Shown here in pieces: positions 43,123 to 51,835 of a stretch of DNA of 64,000 nt. The DNA is taken from NCBI RefSeq assembly GCF_900095735.1, contig NZ_FNLO01000011.1:124001-188000 (forward strand), given 5' to 3'. Below the pieces are notes generated by a model. That model made no database searches. It was not told the DNA's origin and saw only the letters and a program-made list of their open reading frames with translations. The DNA comes from Chitinasiproducens palmae. Its GTDB lineage: Bacteria > Pseudomonadota > Gammaproteobacteria > Burkholderiales > Burkholderiaceae. Numbering within the stretch: position 1 is the stretch's first letter; each line of letters starts with the position of its first letter. The translations under genes and the position numbers were made by a program.

Positions 43123-44295
43123 TCAGGACACTTTGCGCAACACGTCCGGACCCAAGGCCGCGATGCTGTTGCGGCCAAGCATGCCGAGCGTACGGTTCAT
43201 CTCGCCATGCAGCAGCCCGATCGCATGCGAGACACCCGCTTCGCCCGCGGCAGTCAAGCCGTAGAGTGTCGCGCGCCCCGTCATCACGCCGTCGGCGCCA
43301 AGCGCGACGGCCTTCAGGATGTCGCCGCCGCGCCGGAAGCCGCCGTCGACCAGCACGGTGAGGCGTCCGGCGAGCGTGTCGACGATCTCGCTCAGCACGT
43401 CGAGCGACGACACGCAGGACTCCAGTTGGCGTCCGCCATGGTTCGTGACGACGATGCCGTCCGCGCCGCAGTCGAACGCGCGTCGCGCGTCTCCCGCATT
43501 GAGTATGCCCTTCACGACGAGTCTGCCGTGCCACAGCCCGCGCAGCCAGCGAATGTCGTCCCAGCTCAGGTTCGGCTGCAACTGGTCGACCACGAAGGCC
43601 ATCCGCTGCGCAACGCTTTGCTGATGCGGGGGAATGAAGTCCTTTACGTTCTCCAGCGCCGGCATGCCGTGTTTCAAGTGGGTGCGCAGCCAGCCCGGGT
43701 GGGCGAGCATGTCGAGCCGGCAGCGCAGCGTCGGTTTGCCCGGCGCGATGAAGTTGCGCTTGTCCCATTCGCGCCCGCTCATCACGTTCGCGTCGGTAGT
43801 CACGACCAGGGCCTCATAGCCGGCCTGGGCCGCGCGTTCGAGCAGGCGCCGGCTCAGTTCGCGCTCGCGCAACACATAGAGCTGCAGCCAGAGGCGGCCG
43901 CCGGCCTCGTTGGCGACTTCCTCCAGCGCGGTATTCGAGAACGAACTGAGCGTAAACGGAATGCCCGCCGCCGCGGCCGCGCGCGCCAGCGCAACATCGC
44001 CACGCGGCCACGCCAGGCCGTTGAAGCCGGTCGGTGCGACGATCAGCGGCGACGCCGACGGCTTGCCGAACAGCGTGGTGGCGATGCTGCGCGACGACGT
44101 ATCGACCAGCGTGTCCGGGCAGAAGCGCCAGCGGTCGAACGCGCCGCGGTTCGCCGCGAGGGTGCGCTCGTCCTCCGCGCCCGCCTCGATGTATTCGAAC
44201 ACGACGTGCGGCACGCGTCGGCGCGCGAAGCCGGCCAGTTCTTCGATGGACAACACGCGCGACAGGTCGCTGCCCTGGTAGAGACGTCTTTTCAT
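43123..44295 (-). CDS. FMN-dependent α-hydroxyacid dehydrogenase (mandelate/L-lactate type)
   Basis: This 390-residue member of the LldD/MdlB/glycolate oxidase family has FEYIEAGAEDERTL, the FMN contacts IVAPTGFNGLAWP and WLQLYVLRE, TTDANVMSGREWDKRNF, the catalytic lysine VVKGILNAGDAR and histidine VTNHGGRQLE, then VLVDGGFRRGGDI. The DANVMSGREWDKRN loop resembles (S)-mandelate dehydrogenase more than LldD, but the substrate cannot be fixed. It is divergent from a FadR-type regulator with a matching operator at 44383. The enzyme is usually membrane-associated and reduces quinone. Confidence 0.9.
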   Translation of the reverse strand: MKRRLYQGSDLSRVLSIEELAGFARRRVPHVVFEYIEAGAEDERTLAANRGAFDRWRFCPDTLVDTSSRSIATTLFGKPSASPLIVAPTGFNGLAWPRGDVALARAAAAAGIPFTLSSFSNTALEEVANEAGGRLWLQLYVLRERELSRRLLERAAQAGYEALVVTTDANVMSGREWDKRNFIAPGKPTLRCRLDMLAHPGWLRTHLKHGMPALENVKDFIPPHQQSVAQRMAFVVDQLQPNLSWDDIRWLRGLWHGRLVVKGILNAGDARRAFDCGADGIVVTNHGGRQLESCVSSLDVLSEIVDTLAGRLTVLVDGGFRRGGDILKAVALGADGVMTGRATLYGLTAAGEAGVSHAIGLLHGEMNRTLGMLGRNSIAALGPDVLRKVS

Positions 44296-44382
44296 GGGAT
44301 GATCCGCTTCATGACTGAGGTGGGCGCTCGGCTAGCGACGCGCACCGACAGCGATGATTCTCGATGTGCCCGGCACGGCGCA

Positions 44383-44399
44383 AACTGGTCGGACCAGTT
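44383..44399. promoter_or_regulatory. FadR/LldR-type operator
   Basis: AACTGGTC-G-GACCAGTT is a perfect eight-base dyad that contains TGGTCGGACCA, matching TNGTNNNACNA. It lies between the divergent dehydrogenase and GntR genes, 87 bases from the former and 53 from the latter. Known LldR, PdhR and FadR sites have this TGGTNNNACCA core. Confidence 0.75.
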
Positions 44400-44452
44400 G
44401 CCGGCAGCGGGGCCGAGCGATCGGTTCCGCCGGACCGATATCAAGGATGGCC

Positions 44453-45139
44453 ATGGAGCGTGCAACTTCGAGGCGTGTGGAAAGGCTGGTCGACTTTTTC
44501 GAGACACGCCTGCGCGACGGCAGTTGGCAGGCAGGCGGCCGCATACCATCCGAGCGACAATTGGCGGCGTCGCTCGACGTCGCGCGCTCAACAGTGCGCG
44601 AGGCGCTGCGCCAACTGTGTGGCCGCGGCCTGCTCGTGAAGCGTGCCGGCAGCGGCGTGTTCGTCAGCGACCGTCTGCACGCGGGCACGCGTTCGCCCTG
44701 GTCGGAACTGAATGGGGAAAGCGAGACCTTCAGCGACGACCTGCTCGAATTCCGCGTCGCGATCGAATGCGCGGCGGCGCGCGCGGCCGCCGTGCGCGCC
44801 GAGCCGCATGACCTGGATGCACTTGAAGCAGTGGTGGCCCGCATGAGCGAGCCGGACCTGTCCGCGCAAGCGCGTGCGGCCCTCGACGCCGCTTTCCACG
44901 AAGCACTGGCCGTCGCGTCGCACAATGCAATGTTCGTTCGTTGGCAGGGGACCACGCGTCTGCTGCTGGGTTCGCACCTGGTGCGCAACGGTGCTCAACT
45001 GCGTGCGGTCGACACGTCGGCCTGGTGCGCGCAGCACCGCGCGATCGCCGAGGCGATCGCGGCGCGCACGCCGGAGCGCGCCGAACAGGCAATGCGGGCA
45101 CATCTCGAATTTGTACGCGACGCGTTGGACCGCGTTTGA
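44453..45139 (+). CDS. GntR/FadR-family regulator (LldR/MdlR-like)
   Basis: This 228-residue regulator has a winged HTH (LVDFFETRLRDGSWQAG, IPSERQLAASLDVARSTVREALRQLCGRG) and an FCD domain (LEFRVAIECAAARAAA, AFHEALAVAS, HRAIAEAIAARTPERAEQAM). Two ATGs lie six bases apart; the second (44453) is best spaced from AAGGA. The gene is divergent from a lactate/mandelate-type dehydrogenase and a perfect FadR-type operator lies between them. It probably represses that gene and responds to a hydroxy acid. Confidence 0.9.
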   Translation: MERATSRRVERLVDFFETRLRDGSWQAGGRIPSERQLAASLDVARSTVREALRQLCGRGLLVKRAGSGVFVSDRLHAGTRSPWSELNGESETFSDDLLEFRVAIECAAARAAAVRAEPHDLDALEAVVARMSEPDLSAQARAALDAAFHEALAVASHNAMFVRWQGTTRLLLGSHLVRNGAQLRAVDTSAWCAQHRAIAEAIAARTPERAEQAMRAHLEFVRDALDRV

Positions 45140-45269
45140 AGCGGGCATGCGCCACGCCATCGCGCGCGGTGCCTGGTCCGACAGCCGTCGCGTCGGCGCA
45201 GGGCGGGAGCGTGGTCGGCGCGCGCCGTGCCGCCGCAACGCACTGCGCGGGCGCCGCGGCGCCCGACCG

Positions 45270-45908
45270 TCATTCCGCGTCGGGCTGGGCGCCGGGCGCG
45301 GCGCGCTGGAACGCGTCGAGCGTCGCGCATTGCGCATCGACCGCAACGATCCGCGGGTAGGGAGTCAGATCGATCTTGAAGCGCCGCGCGTTGAAGACCT
45401 GCGGTATCAGACAGCAGTCGGCCAACGTCGGTGTATCGCCGACGCAGAACCTGCTGTCCCGCTCCGCCAGCCGCTTCTCGAACGCAGCGAACCCCAATTC
45501 GATCCAGTGCCGGTACCACGCACTCTTGCCGGCGTCGTCCACGCCCAACGTCGTCTGCAAGTACTTCAGCACGCGCAGATTGTCGACTGCATGGATTTCG
45601 CTTGCGATTGCCTGGGACAGCGAGCGGATCAGCGCGCGCTGCGCGGCGTCGCCCGGCAGCAGCGCCGGGCTCGGATGACGTTCTTCCAGGTACTCGATGA
45701 TCGCTAGCGACTGGGTGATCAACGTGTCGCCGTCGACCAGCGTCGGCAGCAGACAGTCCGGGTTCAACGCGCGGTAGGCGTCCTGCAGCTGCTCGCCGCC
45801 GCCGCGCACCAGATGCACCGGCACGGCTTCGTAGTCCAGGCCCTTCAGGTTCAGCGCGATCCGGACCCGATAGGCGGCCGAGCTGCGGAAGTAGGTGTAG
45901 AGCCGCAT
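45270..45908 (-). CDS. maiA: Maleylacetoacetate isomerase
   Basis: This 212-residue zeta-class glutathione transferase starts MRLYTYFRSSAAYRVRIAL with the SSAAYRVR active-site signature. It has LPTLVDGDTLITQSLAIIEYLEE and DTPTLADCCLIPQ. It isomerises maleylacetoacetate to fumarylacetoacetate with glutathione in the homogentisate branch of tyrosine breakdown. It is the last gene of hmgA-fahA-maiA, eight bases after fahA. Confidence 0.95.
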   Translation of the reverse strand: MRLYTYFRSSAAYRVRIALNLKGLDYEAVPVHLVRGGGEQLQDAYRALNPDCLLPTLVDGDTLITQSLAIIEYLEERHPSPALLPGDAAQRALIRSLSQAIASEIHAVDNLRVLKYLQTTLGVDDAGKSAWYRHWIELGFAAFEKRLAERDSRFCVGDTPTLADCCLIPQVFNARRFKIDLTPYPRIVAVDAQCATLDAFQRAAPGAQPDAE

Positions 45909-45916
45909 CGCCACGC

Positions 45917-47224
45917 TCAGAGGGCCGCGCCGAACCGGGTTGCGTCGAGCGCCGGTTCGATCGTGCCGGTGACCGTGCCGAAGCCGACGCGGTAGCCGTC
46001 GCCCTGGCACCAGCCGGCCAGCGTGAGCGTGTCGCCGTCCTCGATGAAGGTCCGCTTGCCGCCGTCGATCGACAACGGGTTCTGGCCGTTCCAGGTGATT
46101 TCGAGCAGCGAGCCGCAGCTGTCGGGCGTCGGACCGCTGATCGTGCCCGAGCCCATCAGATCGCCGACGCGCGTGTTGCAGCCGGACACCGTGTGATGGG
46201 CCAGCTGCTGCGCCATGCTCCAGTACATGTGCTTGAAGCTGGTGCGCGAAATGACGCTGGGTTGCGCGCCGGGCGCCTGCATGCGCACTTCGAGCGAGAT
46301 GTCGAAGCCGGCGGCGCCGGTCTGCCGCAGGTAGGGCAGCGGTTCCGGCTCCTGCGCGGGCTGCTGGACGCGGAACGGTTCGAGCGCTTCCATCGTCACG
46401 ACCCACGGCGAGATCGACGTCGCGAAGGTTTTCGCGTTGAACGGCCCGAGCGGCACGTATTCCCACTGTTGGATGTCGCGCGCGCTCCAGTCGTTGAGCA
46501 GGACCATGCCAAAAATATGATCCTCGGCGCGATCGACGGCGATCGGTTCGCCGAGCGCATTGCCCTCGCCAATCAGGAAGCCGGTTTCCAATTCGATGTC
46601 GAGCTTGCGGCAGGCGCCAAAGGTCGGACGCGCTTGATCCGGCGCCTTGAGCTGACCGCTGGGGCGCCGCACCGGCGTGCCGCTCACCACCACCGACGAC
46701 GCGCGGCCGTTGTAACCGACCGGCAATTCCAGCCAGTTCGGCATCAGCGCGTTCTTCGGGTCGCGGAACATCGAGCCGACGTTGGTCGCGTGCTCACGCG
46801 ACGAGTAGAAGTCGGTGTAGCCCGGCACCTCGACCGGCAGATGGAGGATCGCATCGGCCTGCGCGACCAGCACGCGCTGGCGCAGCGCCAGGTCGTCGCG
46901 CAGGGTGGCGGTTTCGGCCGACAGCAGCGCGAAGAGTTGCGCGCGTGCCTGATGCCAGCTGTTCTTGCCGAGCGCCATGAACGTATTCAGACGCGGCTGC
47001 GCGAACACCTGTGCATGACCGAGCGAGAGCAGTCCGCTCGCTTCGAGAACCGACAGGTCGAGAATCTGATCGCCGATGGCCACGCCGACGCGTCGCACCG
47101 GGTCGGTGGGCGTCGAGAACACGCCGAAGGGCAGATTCTGGATCGGGAAATCGCAGTCCGGCGCGTTGGCCGATTCCAGCCAGCTGCGTTGTTTCGGGTC
47201 GTGCGTGGCGTTGAGTTTCGTCAT
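45917..47224 (-). CDS. fahA: Fumarylacetoacetase
   Basis: This 435-residue protein has an N-terminal SH3-like part (DCDFPIQNLPFGVF) and the FAH hydrolase domain, with FYSSREHATNVG (catalytic histidine), LDIELETGFLIGE (metal glutamates), LLNDWSARDIQQWEYVPLG and GSGTISGPTPDSCGSLLEI. It cleaves fumarylacetoacetate to fumarate and acetoacetate. The second product could feed the AtoE-like transporter or acetyl-CoA metabolism; this link is inferred. It lies 59 bases after hmgA. Confidence 0.96.
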   Translation of the reverse strand: MTKLNATHDPKQRSWLESANAPDCDFPIQNLPFGVFSTPTDPVRRVGVAIGDQILDLSVLEASGLLSLGHAQVFAQPRLNTFMALGKNSWHQARAQLFALLSAETATLRDDLALRQRVLVAQADAILHLPVEVPGYTDFYSSREHATNVGSMFRDPKNALMPNWLELPVGYNGRASSVVVSGTPVRRPSGQLKAPDQARPTFGACRKLDIELETGFLIGEGNALGEPIAVDRAEDHIFGMVLLNDWSARDIQQWEYVPLGPFNAKTFATSISPWVVTMEALEPFRVQQPAQEPEPLPYLRQTGAAGFDISLEVRMQAPGAQPSVISRTSFKHMYWSMAQQLAHHTVSGCNTRVGDLMGSGTISGPTPDSCGSLLEITWNGQNPLSIDGGKRTFIEDGDTLTLAGWCQGDGYRVGFGTVTGTIEPALDATRFGAAL

Positions 47225-47283
47225 CGTGTCGTATGGGAGATCGAAAGAGGCGGCGGGCCGGCGAGGTGGCGGTGAGGCGGCGC

Positions 47284-48657
47284 TCAGCCCTGCTCAGGCG
47301 TGGCCTTCGGGTCGAAATGCTTGCGGATGCCCTGCCAGCATTCGAAGTAATCGCTCTGCAGTTGGGCAGTTTCGAGCGCGAAGCGCGTCGGACGAATCAT
47401 CAGGCGCGTCTCGAACATGAAGGCCATTGTCGCATCGACCTTGTGCGGGCGCGAGGTGTCCGCCTGCGACGCCTTCTCGAACGTCTCCGCGTCCGGGCCG
47501 TGGCCCGACATGCAGTTGTGCAGGCTGGAGCCGCCCGGCACGAAGCCTTCCGCCTTGGCGTCGTAGGCACCGTGGATCAGGCCCATGAATTCGCTCGCGA
47601 TGTTGCGATGGAACCAGGGCGGACGGAAGGTGTTTTCGGCGGCCAGCCAGCGCGGCGGGAAAATCACGAAGTCGATGTTGTCGACCCCCGCCGTGTCGCT
47701 GGGCGATTGCAGCACCAGGAAGATCGAGGGATCCGGATGGTCGTAGCTGATCGAACCGATCGTGTTGAACCGGCGCAGGTCGTACTTGCTTGGCGCGAAG
47801 TTGCCGTGCCACGCGACCACGTCGAGCGGCGAATGGCCGATCGAGGCGCGCCACAGGCGGCCGCCCAGTTTCGCGACCAGTTCGAAGTCGCCCTCGACGT
47901 CTTCATATTGCGCATGGGGCGTGAGGAAGTCGCGCGGGTTGGCCAGACCGTTCGAACCGATCGGGCCGAGGTCCGGCAACTGGAACGCGGCGCCGAAGTT
48001 CTCGCAGACGTAGCCGCGTGCCTCGCCGTCCGGCAGTTCGACGCGGAACCGGCAACCGCGCGGCACCAGCGCGATTTCCTGCGGCTCGACCTCGAGCACG
48101 CCGAACTCGGTGGCCAGTACCAGTCGGCCATGTTGCGGCACGATCAGCAATTCGCCGTCGGCCGAATAGAAGAAGCGGCCCGCCATCGAGCGATTGGCCG
48201 CATACAGATGGATCGCGCAGCCGTTCTGCGCGTGGCAATCGCCGTTGCCGGCCATCGTCAGCAGGCTGTCGACGAAATCGGTCGGCGCCTGCGGCATCGG
48301 CAGCGGATCCCAGCGCAACTGGTTCGGCGGCACCGGGACTTCGTCGAATGCACCCAGGCGGCCGTTGCTCTGGCCGTCGCCGAGCAGCGTGAACGGTTGA
48401 TGCATCGCGGCCGGACGGATCCGATACAGCCACGAGCGCCGGTTGTGGGCGCGCGGCGCGGTAAAAGCGGTGCCGGACAGTTGCTCCGCATACAGCCCGT
48501 ACGGCGCACGTTGCGGCGAGTTCATGCCGACCGGCAGCGCGCCGGGCAGTGCCTCGGTGGCGAACTCGTTGCCGAAGCCGGACTGGTAGCCGGTGGTGTT
48601 GCGGGTCTGGGCGGTGGTCGCGCCGGCGGGCGCGGTGTCGAGCAGCGTGGCGGTCAT
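47284..48657 (-). CDS. hmgA: Homogentisate 1,2-dioxygenase
   Basis: This 457-residue protein starts its conserved part with [19 protein letters not shown]. It keeps the iron ligands in [18 protein letters not shown] (His, Glu) and [11 protein letters not shown] (His). It opens homogentisate to maleylacetoacetate with oxygen. The ATG at 48657 is preceded by GAGGA. It is the first gene of the tyrosine/homogentisate operon and faces a LysR gene. Confidence 0.97.
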   Translation of the reverse strand: MTATLLDTAPAGATTAQTRNTTGYQSGFGNEFATEALPGALPVGMNSPQRAPYGLYAEQLSGTAFTAPRAHNRRSWLYRIRPAAMHQPFTLLGDGQSNGRLGAFDEVPVPPNQLRWDPLPMPQAPTDFVDSLLTMAGNGDCHAQNGCAIHLYAANRSMAGRFFYSADGELLIVPQHGRLVLATEFGVLEVEPQEIALVPRGCRFRVELPDGEARGYVCENFGAAFQLPDLGPIGSNGLANPRDFLTPHAQYEDVEGDFELVAKLGGRLWRASIGHSPLDVVAWHGNFAPSKYDLRRFNTIGSISYDHPDPSIFLVLQSPSDTAGVDNIDFVIFPPRWLAAENTFRPPWFHRNIASEFMGLIHGAYDAKAEGFVPGGSSLHNCMSGHGPDAETFEKASQADTSRPHKVDATMAFMFETRLMIRPTRFALETAQLQSDYFECWQGIRKHFDPKATPEQG

Positions 48658-48923
48658 GGCGGTCCTCACGGCGGAAGCCGGCGGACGCGGGGGCGGGGCG
48701 TGGGCGAGCGGAGGGTGTCGGCGACAAGGGGCAGGCGTTCCATCGGGAACGCGCCGCGTCGTCATCGCTTGGGACCCGTGGTCGCCGCCTGAAGCGTGCG
48801 CCACGGTAGGCGTCCCTGTCTCCGTCCCGCCCGGCAGACGCAATGCGACCGGACGGCATATCTTGTTTGAACCGGCAGTATGCGCCGGTGTCGCAACGAT
48901 GGCGACGTCAATGAGAGAATATC

Positions 48924-48946
48924 GAACATTCACATCATGAATGTTC
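48924..48946. promoter_or_regulatory. Dyad overlapping the LysR start, probable hmg/lysR control site
   Basis: GAACATTC-N7-GAATGTTC is a perfect eight-base dyad of LysR-site size. It covers the first possible lysR ATG (48937), so binding would repress the regulator, or the true start is the in-frame ATG at 48949. It lies 267 bases upstream of hmgA. Confidence 0.55.
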
Positions 48947-49854
48947 CGATGCGCACGCTACGCGACCTCGATCTCAATCTGCTGCTGGTGCTGCACGCCT
49001 TGCTGCGCGAGCGACGCGTCGCGGCGGTGGCGCGCCAGCTGGAACTGTCGCAACCGGCGGTCAGCAATGCGTTGGCCCGCCTGCGGCGTTCGTTCGGCGA
49101 CCCGCTGTTCGTACGTACGCCGGAGGGCATGCAGCCAACGCCGCTGGCCGAGCGGCTCGCCGAACCGGTGGCGGCGGCGCTCGGCCTGCTGCGCGACGCG
49201 TTCGACGAGCGCGACGGCTTCGACCCGGCGCACAGCGAGCGCCGCTTCACGATCGCGATGACCGATGTCGGCGAGGTGTACTTCATGCCGGTGCTCGCCG
49301 AGCGGTGCAGCGCGCTGGCACCGCGGGTGTCGGTGGCCACCGTGCGTGCCGGCGCAGTGGACCTGCCCGATGAACTGGCGGCGGGGCGCATCGACCTGGC
49401 GATCGGCGCGTTCGACGACATGCCGCAGAGTTGCATGCAACGGCGTCTGTTCGAGCAGGACCATCTGGCGATGTTTCGCGCCGGCCATCCGCTCGGCGAC
49501 GGTCCGGTCACGCTCGATGCGTTTCGCGCGGCGCGTCATCTGATCGTCGCGAACCCGGCCAGTCCCTACGACGAGATCGCCGTGCTGCTGCGGCAGGCCG
49601 GTGTCACCAGCGACTCGACTTTCGCGGTGCCGCACTTCGTGGCGGTGCCGTTCATTGTCAGCCAGAGCGACCTCGTCGTGACGGTGCCGCGCAAGCTCGC
49701 CGAGCGCGCGGCGCCGCCGTTCGGGCTGCGCACCGTCGAGGTGCCACTGGCGCTGCCGACCTTGCAGACACATGTGTTCTGGCATCGCCGTTACCACCGC
49801 GACGCGGGCAATCGCTGGTTGCGCGACCTGATCGGGCAGTTGTTCGCCGAGTAG
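48937..49854 (+). CDS. LysR-family regulator, divergent from hmgA
   Basis: This 305-residue regulator has a NodD-like HTH ([53 protein letters not shown]). An effector domain follows ([23 protein letters not shown]-type segment, VTVPRKLA). It is divergent from hmgA-fahA-maiA and probably controls it. The start is uncertain: ATGs at 48937 and 48949 both lack a clear ribosome site, and the first is inside the dyad. Confidence 0.87.
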   Translation: MNVPMRTLRDLDLNLLLVLHALLRERRVAAVARQLELSQPAVSNALARLRRSFGDPLFVRTPEGMQPTPLAERLAEPVAAALGLLRDAFDERDGFDPAHSERRFTIAMTDVGEVYFMPVLAERCSALAPRVSVATVRAGAVDLPDELAAGRIDLAIGAFDDMPQSCMQRRLFEQDHLAMFRAGHPLGDGPVTLDAFRAARHLIVANPASPYDEIAVLLRQAGVTSDSTFAVPHFVAVPFIVSQSDLVVTVPRKLAERAAPPFGLRTVEVPLALPTLQTHVFWHRRYHRDAGNRWLRDLIGQLFAE

Positions 49855-49923
49855 AGGGTTCGGCCGCGGGTTGATCATGCACCGGCGGGACCTCGGCGCC
49901 GGCCCGTCCGGTGGCGACCTGAC

Positions 49924-49971
49924 ATTCAGCCGCACATTCAGCCGAACGCTCAGCCGAACGCTCAGCCAAGC
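49924..49971. repeat. Four 12-base tandem repeats overlapping a gene end
   Basis: Units ATTCAGCCGCAC, ATTCAGCCGAAC, GCTCAGCCGAAC and GCTCAGCCAAGC follow one another between the LysR stop and the ABC ATPase. The last unit covers the ATPase stop codon and its last codons, so the array may have grown from the gene's 3' end. Confidence 0.75.
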
Positions 49972-51131
49972 GGCGCGGCCGCGGTGAGCGGGGCCGCGCT
50001 GAAGGCATGGTGGGCGCGCCCCGAGCTGAGATAGGCGGCAATCGATTCCTGCGTGACTTCGCCGCAGTAGCCGCCGTCCGCGTCGAGCACCGGCAACCAG
50101 CTGAGATTGCGTTCGTACATCCGCGACAACAGCACGCGGAGGTTGTCGGTAGCGGCGGCATGCGCGGCGATCTCGCGCAGGCGAGCGCCGCACCGTTGCA
50201 CATCGGCGTCGGCAACCACCGTGTCGCGTCGCGCGACATAGCCGAGCGGTCGGCCGTCGGCATCGGTCACGACGAGATGCCGGCTGTCGCCGTCATCCAT
50301 CATCGTGCGCGCGGTCGCAAGCGGCGTGTCGACGCCGGCACTCGGCATTGCGGCCGCGGCGTCCGCCGCGTTGACCAGCAGCAAACGCTTGAGGGTTCGG
50401 TCGTGTCCGACGAAATCGGCGACGAAGTCGTTGGCCGGCTGTGCGAGCAGTTCGTCCGGTTCCGCGAACTGCACCAGCCGGCCATTCTGGAAGACGGCAA
50501 TGTAGTCGGCCAGCTTGATCGCCTCGTCAATGTCGTGACTGACCATCAGCACGGTCTTGCCGAGCGAGCGCTGCATCTGCAGGAATTCGTTCTGGATCGA
50601 CTCGCGGTTGATCGGGTCCACCGCGCCGAACGGCTCGTCCATCAGCAGCACCGGCGGATCGGCGGCGAACGCGCGGATCACGCCGATGCGCTGCTGCTGG
50701 CCGCCCGACAGCTCGCGCGGATAGCGGTGCAAATAGCGCTTCGGATCGAGCGCGACCATCTCCATCAGCTCGCTTGCCCGCGCATGGCAGCGTTGCTTGT
50801 CCCAGCCCAGCAGGCGCGGCACCACGGTGATGTTCTGTTCGATCGTCATGTTCGGGAACAGGCCGATCTGCTGAATCACGTAGCCGATGCGGCGGCGCAA
50901 CTCGACCGGGTCGAGCGTCGTCGTGTCGACGCCGTCGAGCAACACGCGGCCCGAGGTCGGCGCGATCAAGCGATTGATCATCTTCAGCGTGGTCGTCTTG
51001 CCGCAACCGGACGGGCCGAGAAAGACGCAGACCTTGCCGGCAGGCACGGTCAGGCTGACCGAGTCGACGGCGCGGCTCTGCGTCCCGTTCTTCTGGGTGA
51101 AGGTCTTGCTGAGTTTCTCGAGTTGGATCAT
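49962..51131 (-). CDS. Osmoprotectant ABC transporter ATP-binding protein
   Basis: This 389-residue ATPase has Walker A GPSGCGKTTTLK (residues 37-48), Q-loop YVIQQIGLFPN, signature LSGGQQQRIGV, Walker B PPVLLMDEPF and the switch histidine VSHDIDEAI. Two CBS domains follow (about 265-380: SRHLVVTDADGRPLGY, LSWLPVLDADGGYCG), as in OpuA/OpuC/OsmV-type importers for glycine betaine, choline or carnitine. CBS pairs in this class often sense ionic strength. It overlaps the permease stop by one base (TGATG). Confidence 0.95.
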   Translation of the reverse strand: MIQLEKLSKTFTQKNGTQSRAVDSVSLTVPAGKVCVFLGPSGCGKTTTLKMINRLIAPTSGRVLLDGVDTTTLDPVELRRRIGYVIQQIGLFPNMTIEQNITVVPRLLGWDKQRCHARASELMEMVALDPKRYLHRYPRELSGGQQQRIGVIRAFAADPPVLLMDEPFGAVDPINRESIQNEFLQMQRSLGKTVLMVSHDIDEAIKLADYIAVFQNGRLVQFAEPDELLAQPANDFVADFVGHDRTLKRLLLVNAADAAAAMPSAGVDTPLATARTMMDDGDSRHLVVTDADGRPLGYVARRDTVVADADVQRCGARLREIAAHAAATDNLRVLLSRMYERNLSWLPVLDADGGYCGEVTQESIAAYLSSGRAHHAFSAAPLTAAAPLG

Positions 51132-51781
51132 CAGGTTCGAATTCCGGTAGGCGTCAACAGGCGCTGCAGGCGGCCGAGCAGCCAGTCGGCGATCAGTGCC
51201 AGCAGGCACACCATCAGCGAGCCGACCACCAACTGGCGGACGTCGCTCTGGCTGATGCCGCGCAGGATCAGCACGCCGAGGCCACCCGCGCCCACCACGG
51301 CCGCAATCGCCATCACGCCGATGTTCATCACGACGGCGGTGCGCACGCCGGACAATATGACCGGCACCGCCAATGGCAGGTTGACCAGTCGCAGGCGCTG
51401 CCACGACGTCATGCCGATGCCACGCGCGGCTTCCTGCACGGCGGGGTCGAGCGCCTGCAGTGCGATGCAGGTGTTGCGCAGGATCGGCAGTAGCGAATAG
51501 AGAAACACCGCGGCGATCGCGGGCGCGTAGCCGATGCCCAGTCCGAAGCGCGACAGGATCGGCATCATCAGCCCGAACAGCGCGATCGACGGAATCGTCA
51601 GGCACACGGTCGCCACCGTCAGCGCAATCTGCGTGAGCCATTTGTAGCGCACCACGACCACGCCGAGCGGCACGCCGACCAGCGTCGCACCGCCGACCGA
51701 GGCCAGCACGAGCATCGCGTGCTGCAGGCTCAGGTGGACGATGCGGGCGGCGTTGCCTTGCAGATAAAGTAGGATTTCCAT
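51131..51781 (-). CDS. Osmoprotectant ABC transporter permease 1
   Basis: This 216-residue permease has about six membrane helices and the EAA-type loop VQEAARGIGMTSWQRLRLVNLPLAVPVI. Its start at the ATG at 51781 gives the usual short N-terminus; no strong ribosome site is seen. It sits between the binding protein and the ATPase. A paired permease is encoded at 52947-53669, so the importer is a heterodimer in the membrane. Confidence 0.94.
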   Translation of the reverse strand: MEILLYLQGNAARIVHLSLQHAMLVLASVGGATLVGVPLGVVVVRYKWLTQIALTVATVCLTIPSIALFGLMMPILSRFGLGIGYAPAIAAVFLYSLLPILRNTCIALQALDPAVQEAARGIGMTSWQRLRLVNLPLAVPVILSGVRTAVVMNIGVMAIAAVVGAGGLGVLILRGISQSDVRQLVVGSLMVCLLALIADWLLGRLQRLLTPTGIRT

Positions 51782-51799
51782 AGGGGATAGGGCGCGCCC

Positions 51800-51813
51800 G
51801 GCGCCTCGGCGCC
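51800..51813. repeat. Hairpin between binding-protein and permease genes
   Basis: GGCGCC-TC-GGCGCC, extended by flanking CCC/GGG, lies in the gap after the binding-protein stop. Such hairpins often protect the upstream message and lower expression of the permease that follows. Confidence 0.45.
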
Positions 51814-51835
51814 AGGGCACGCTAGCCGTCGGGGC

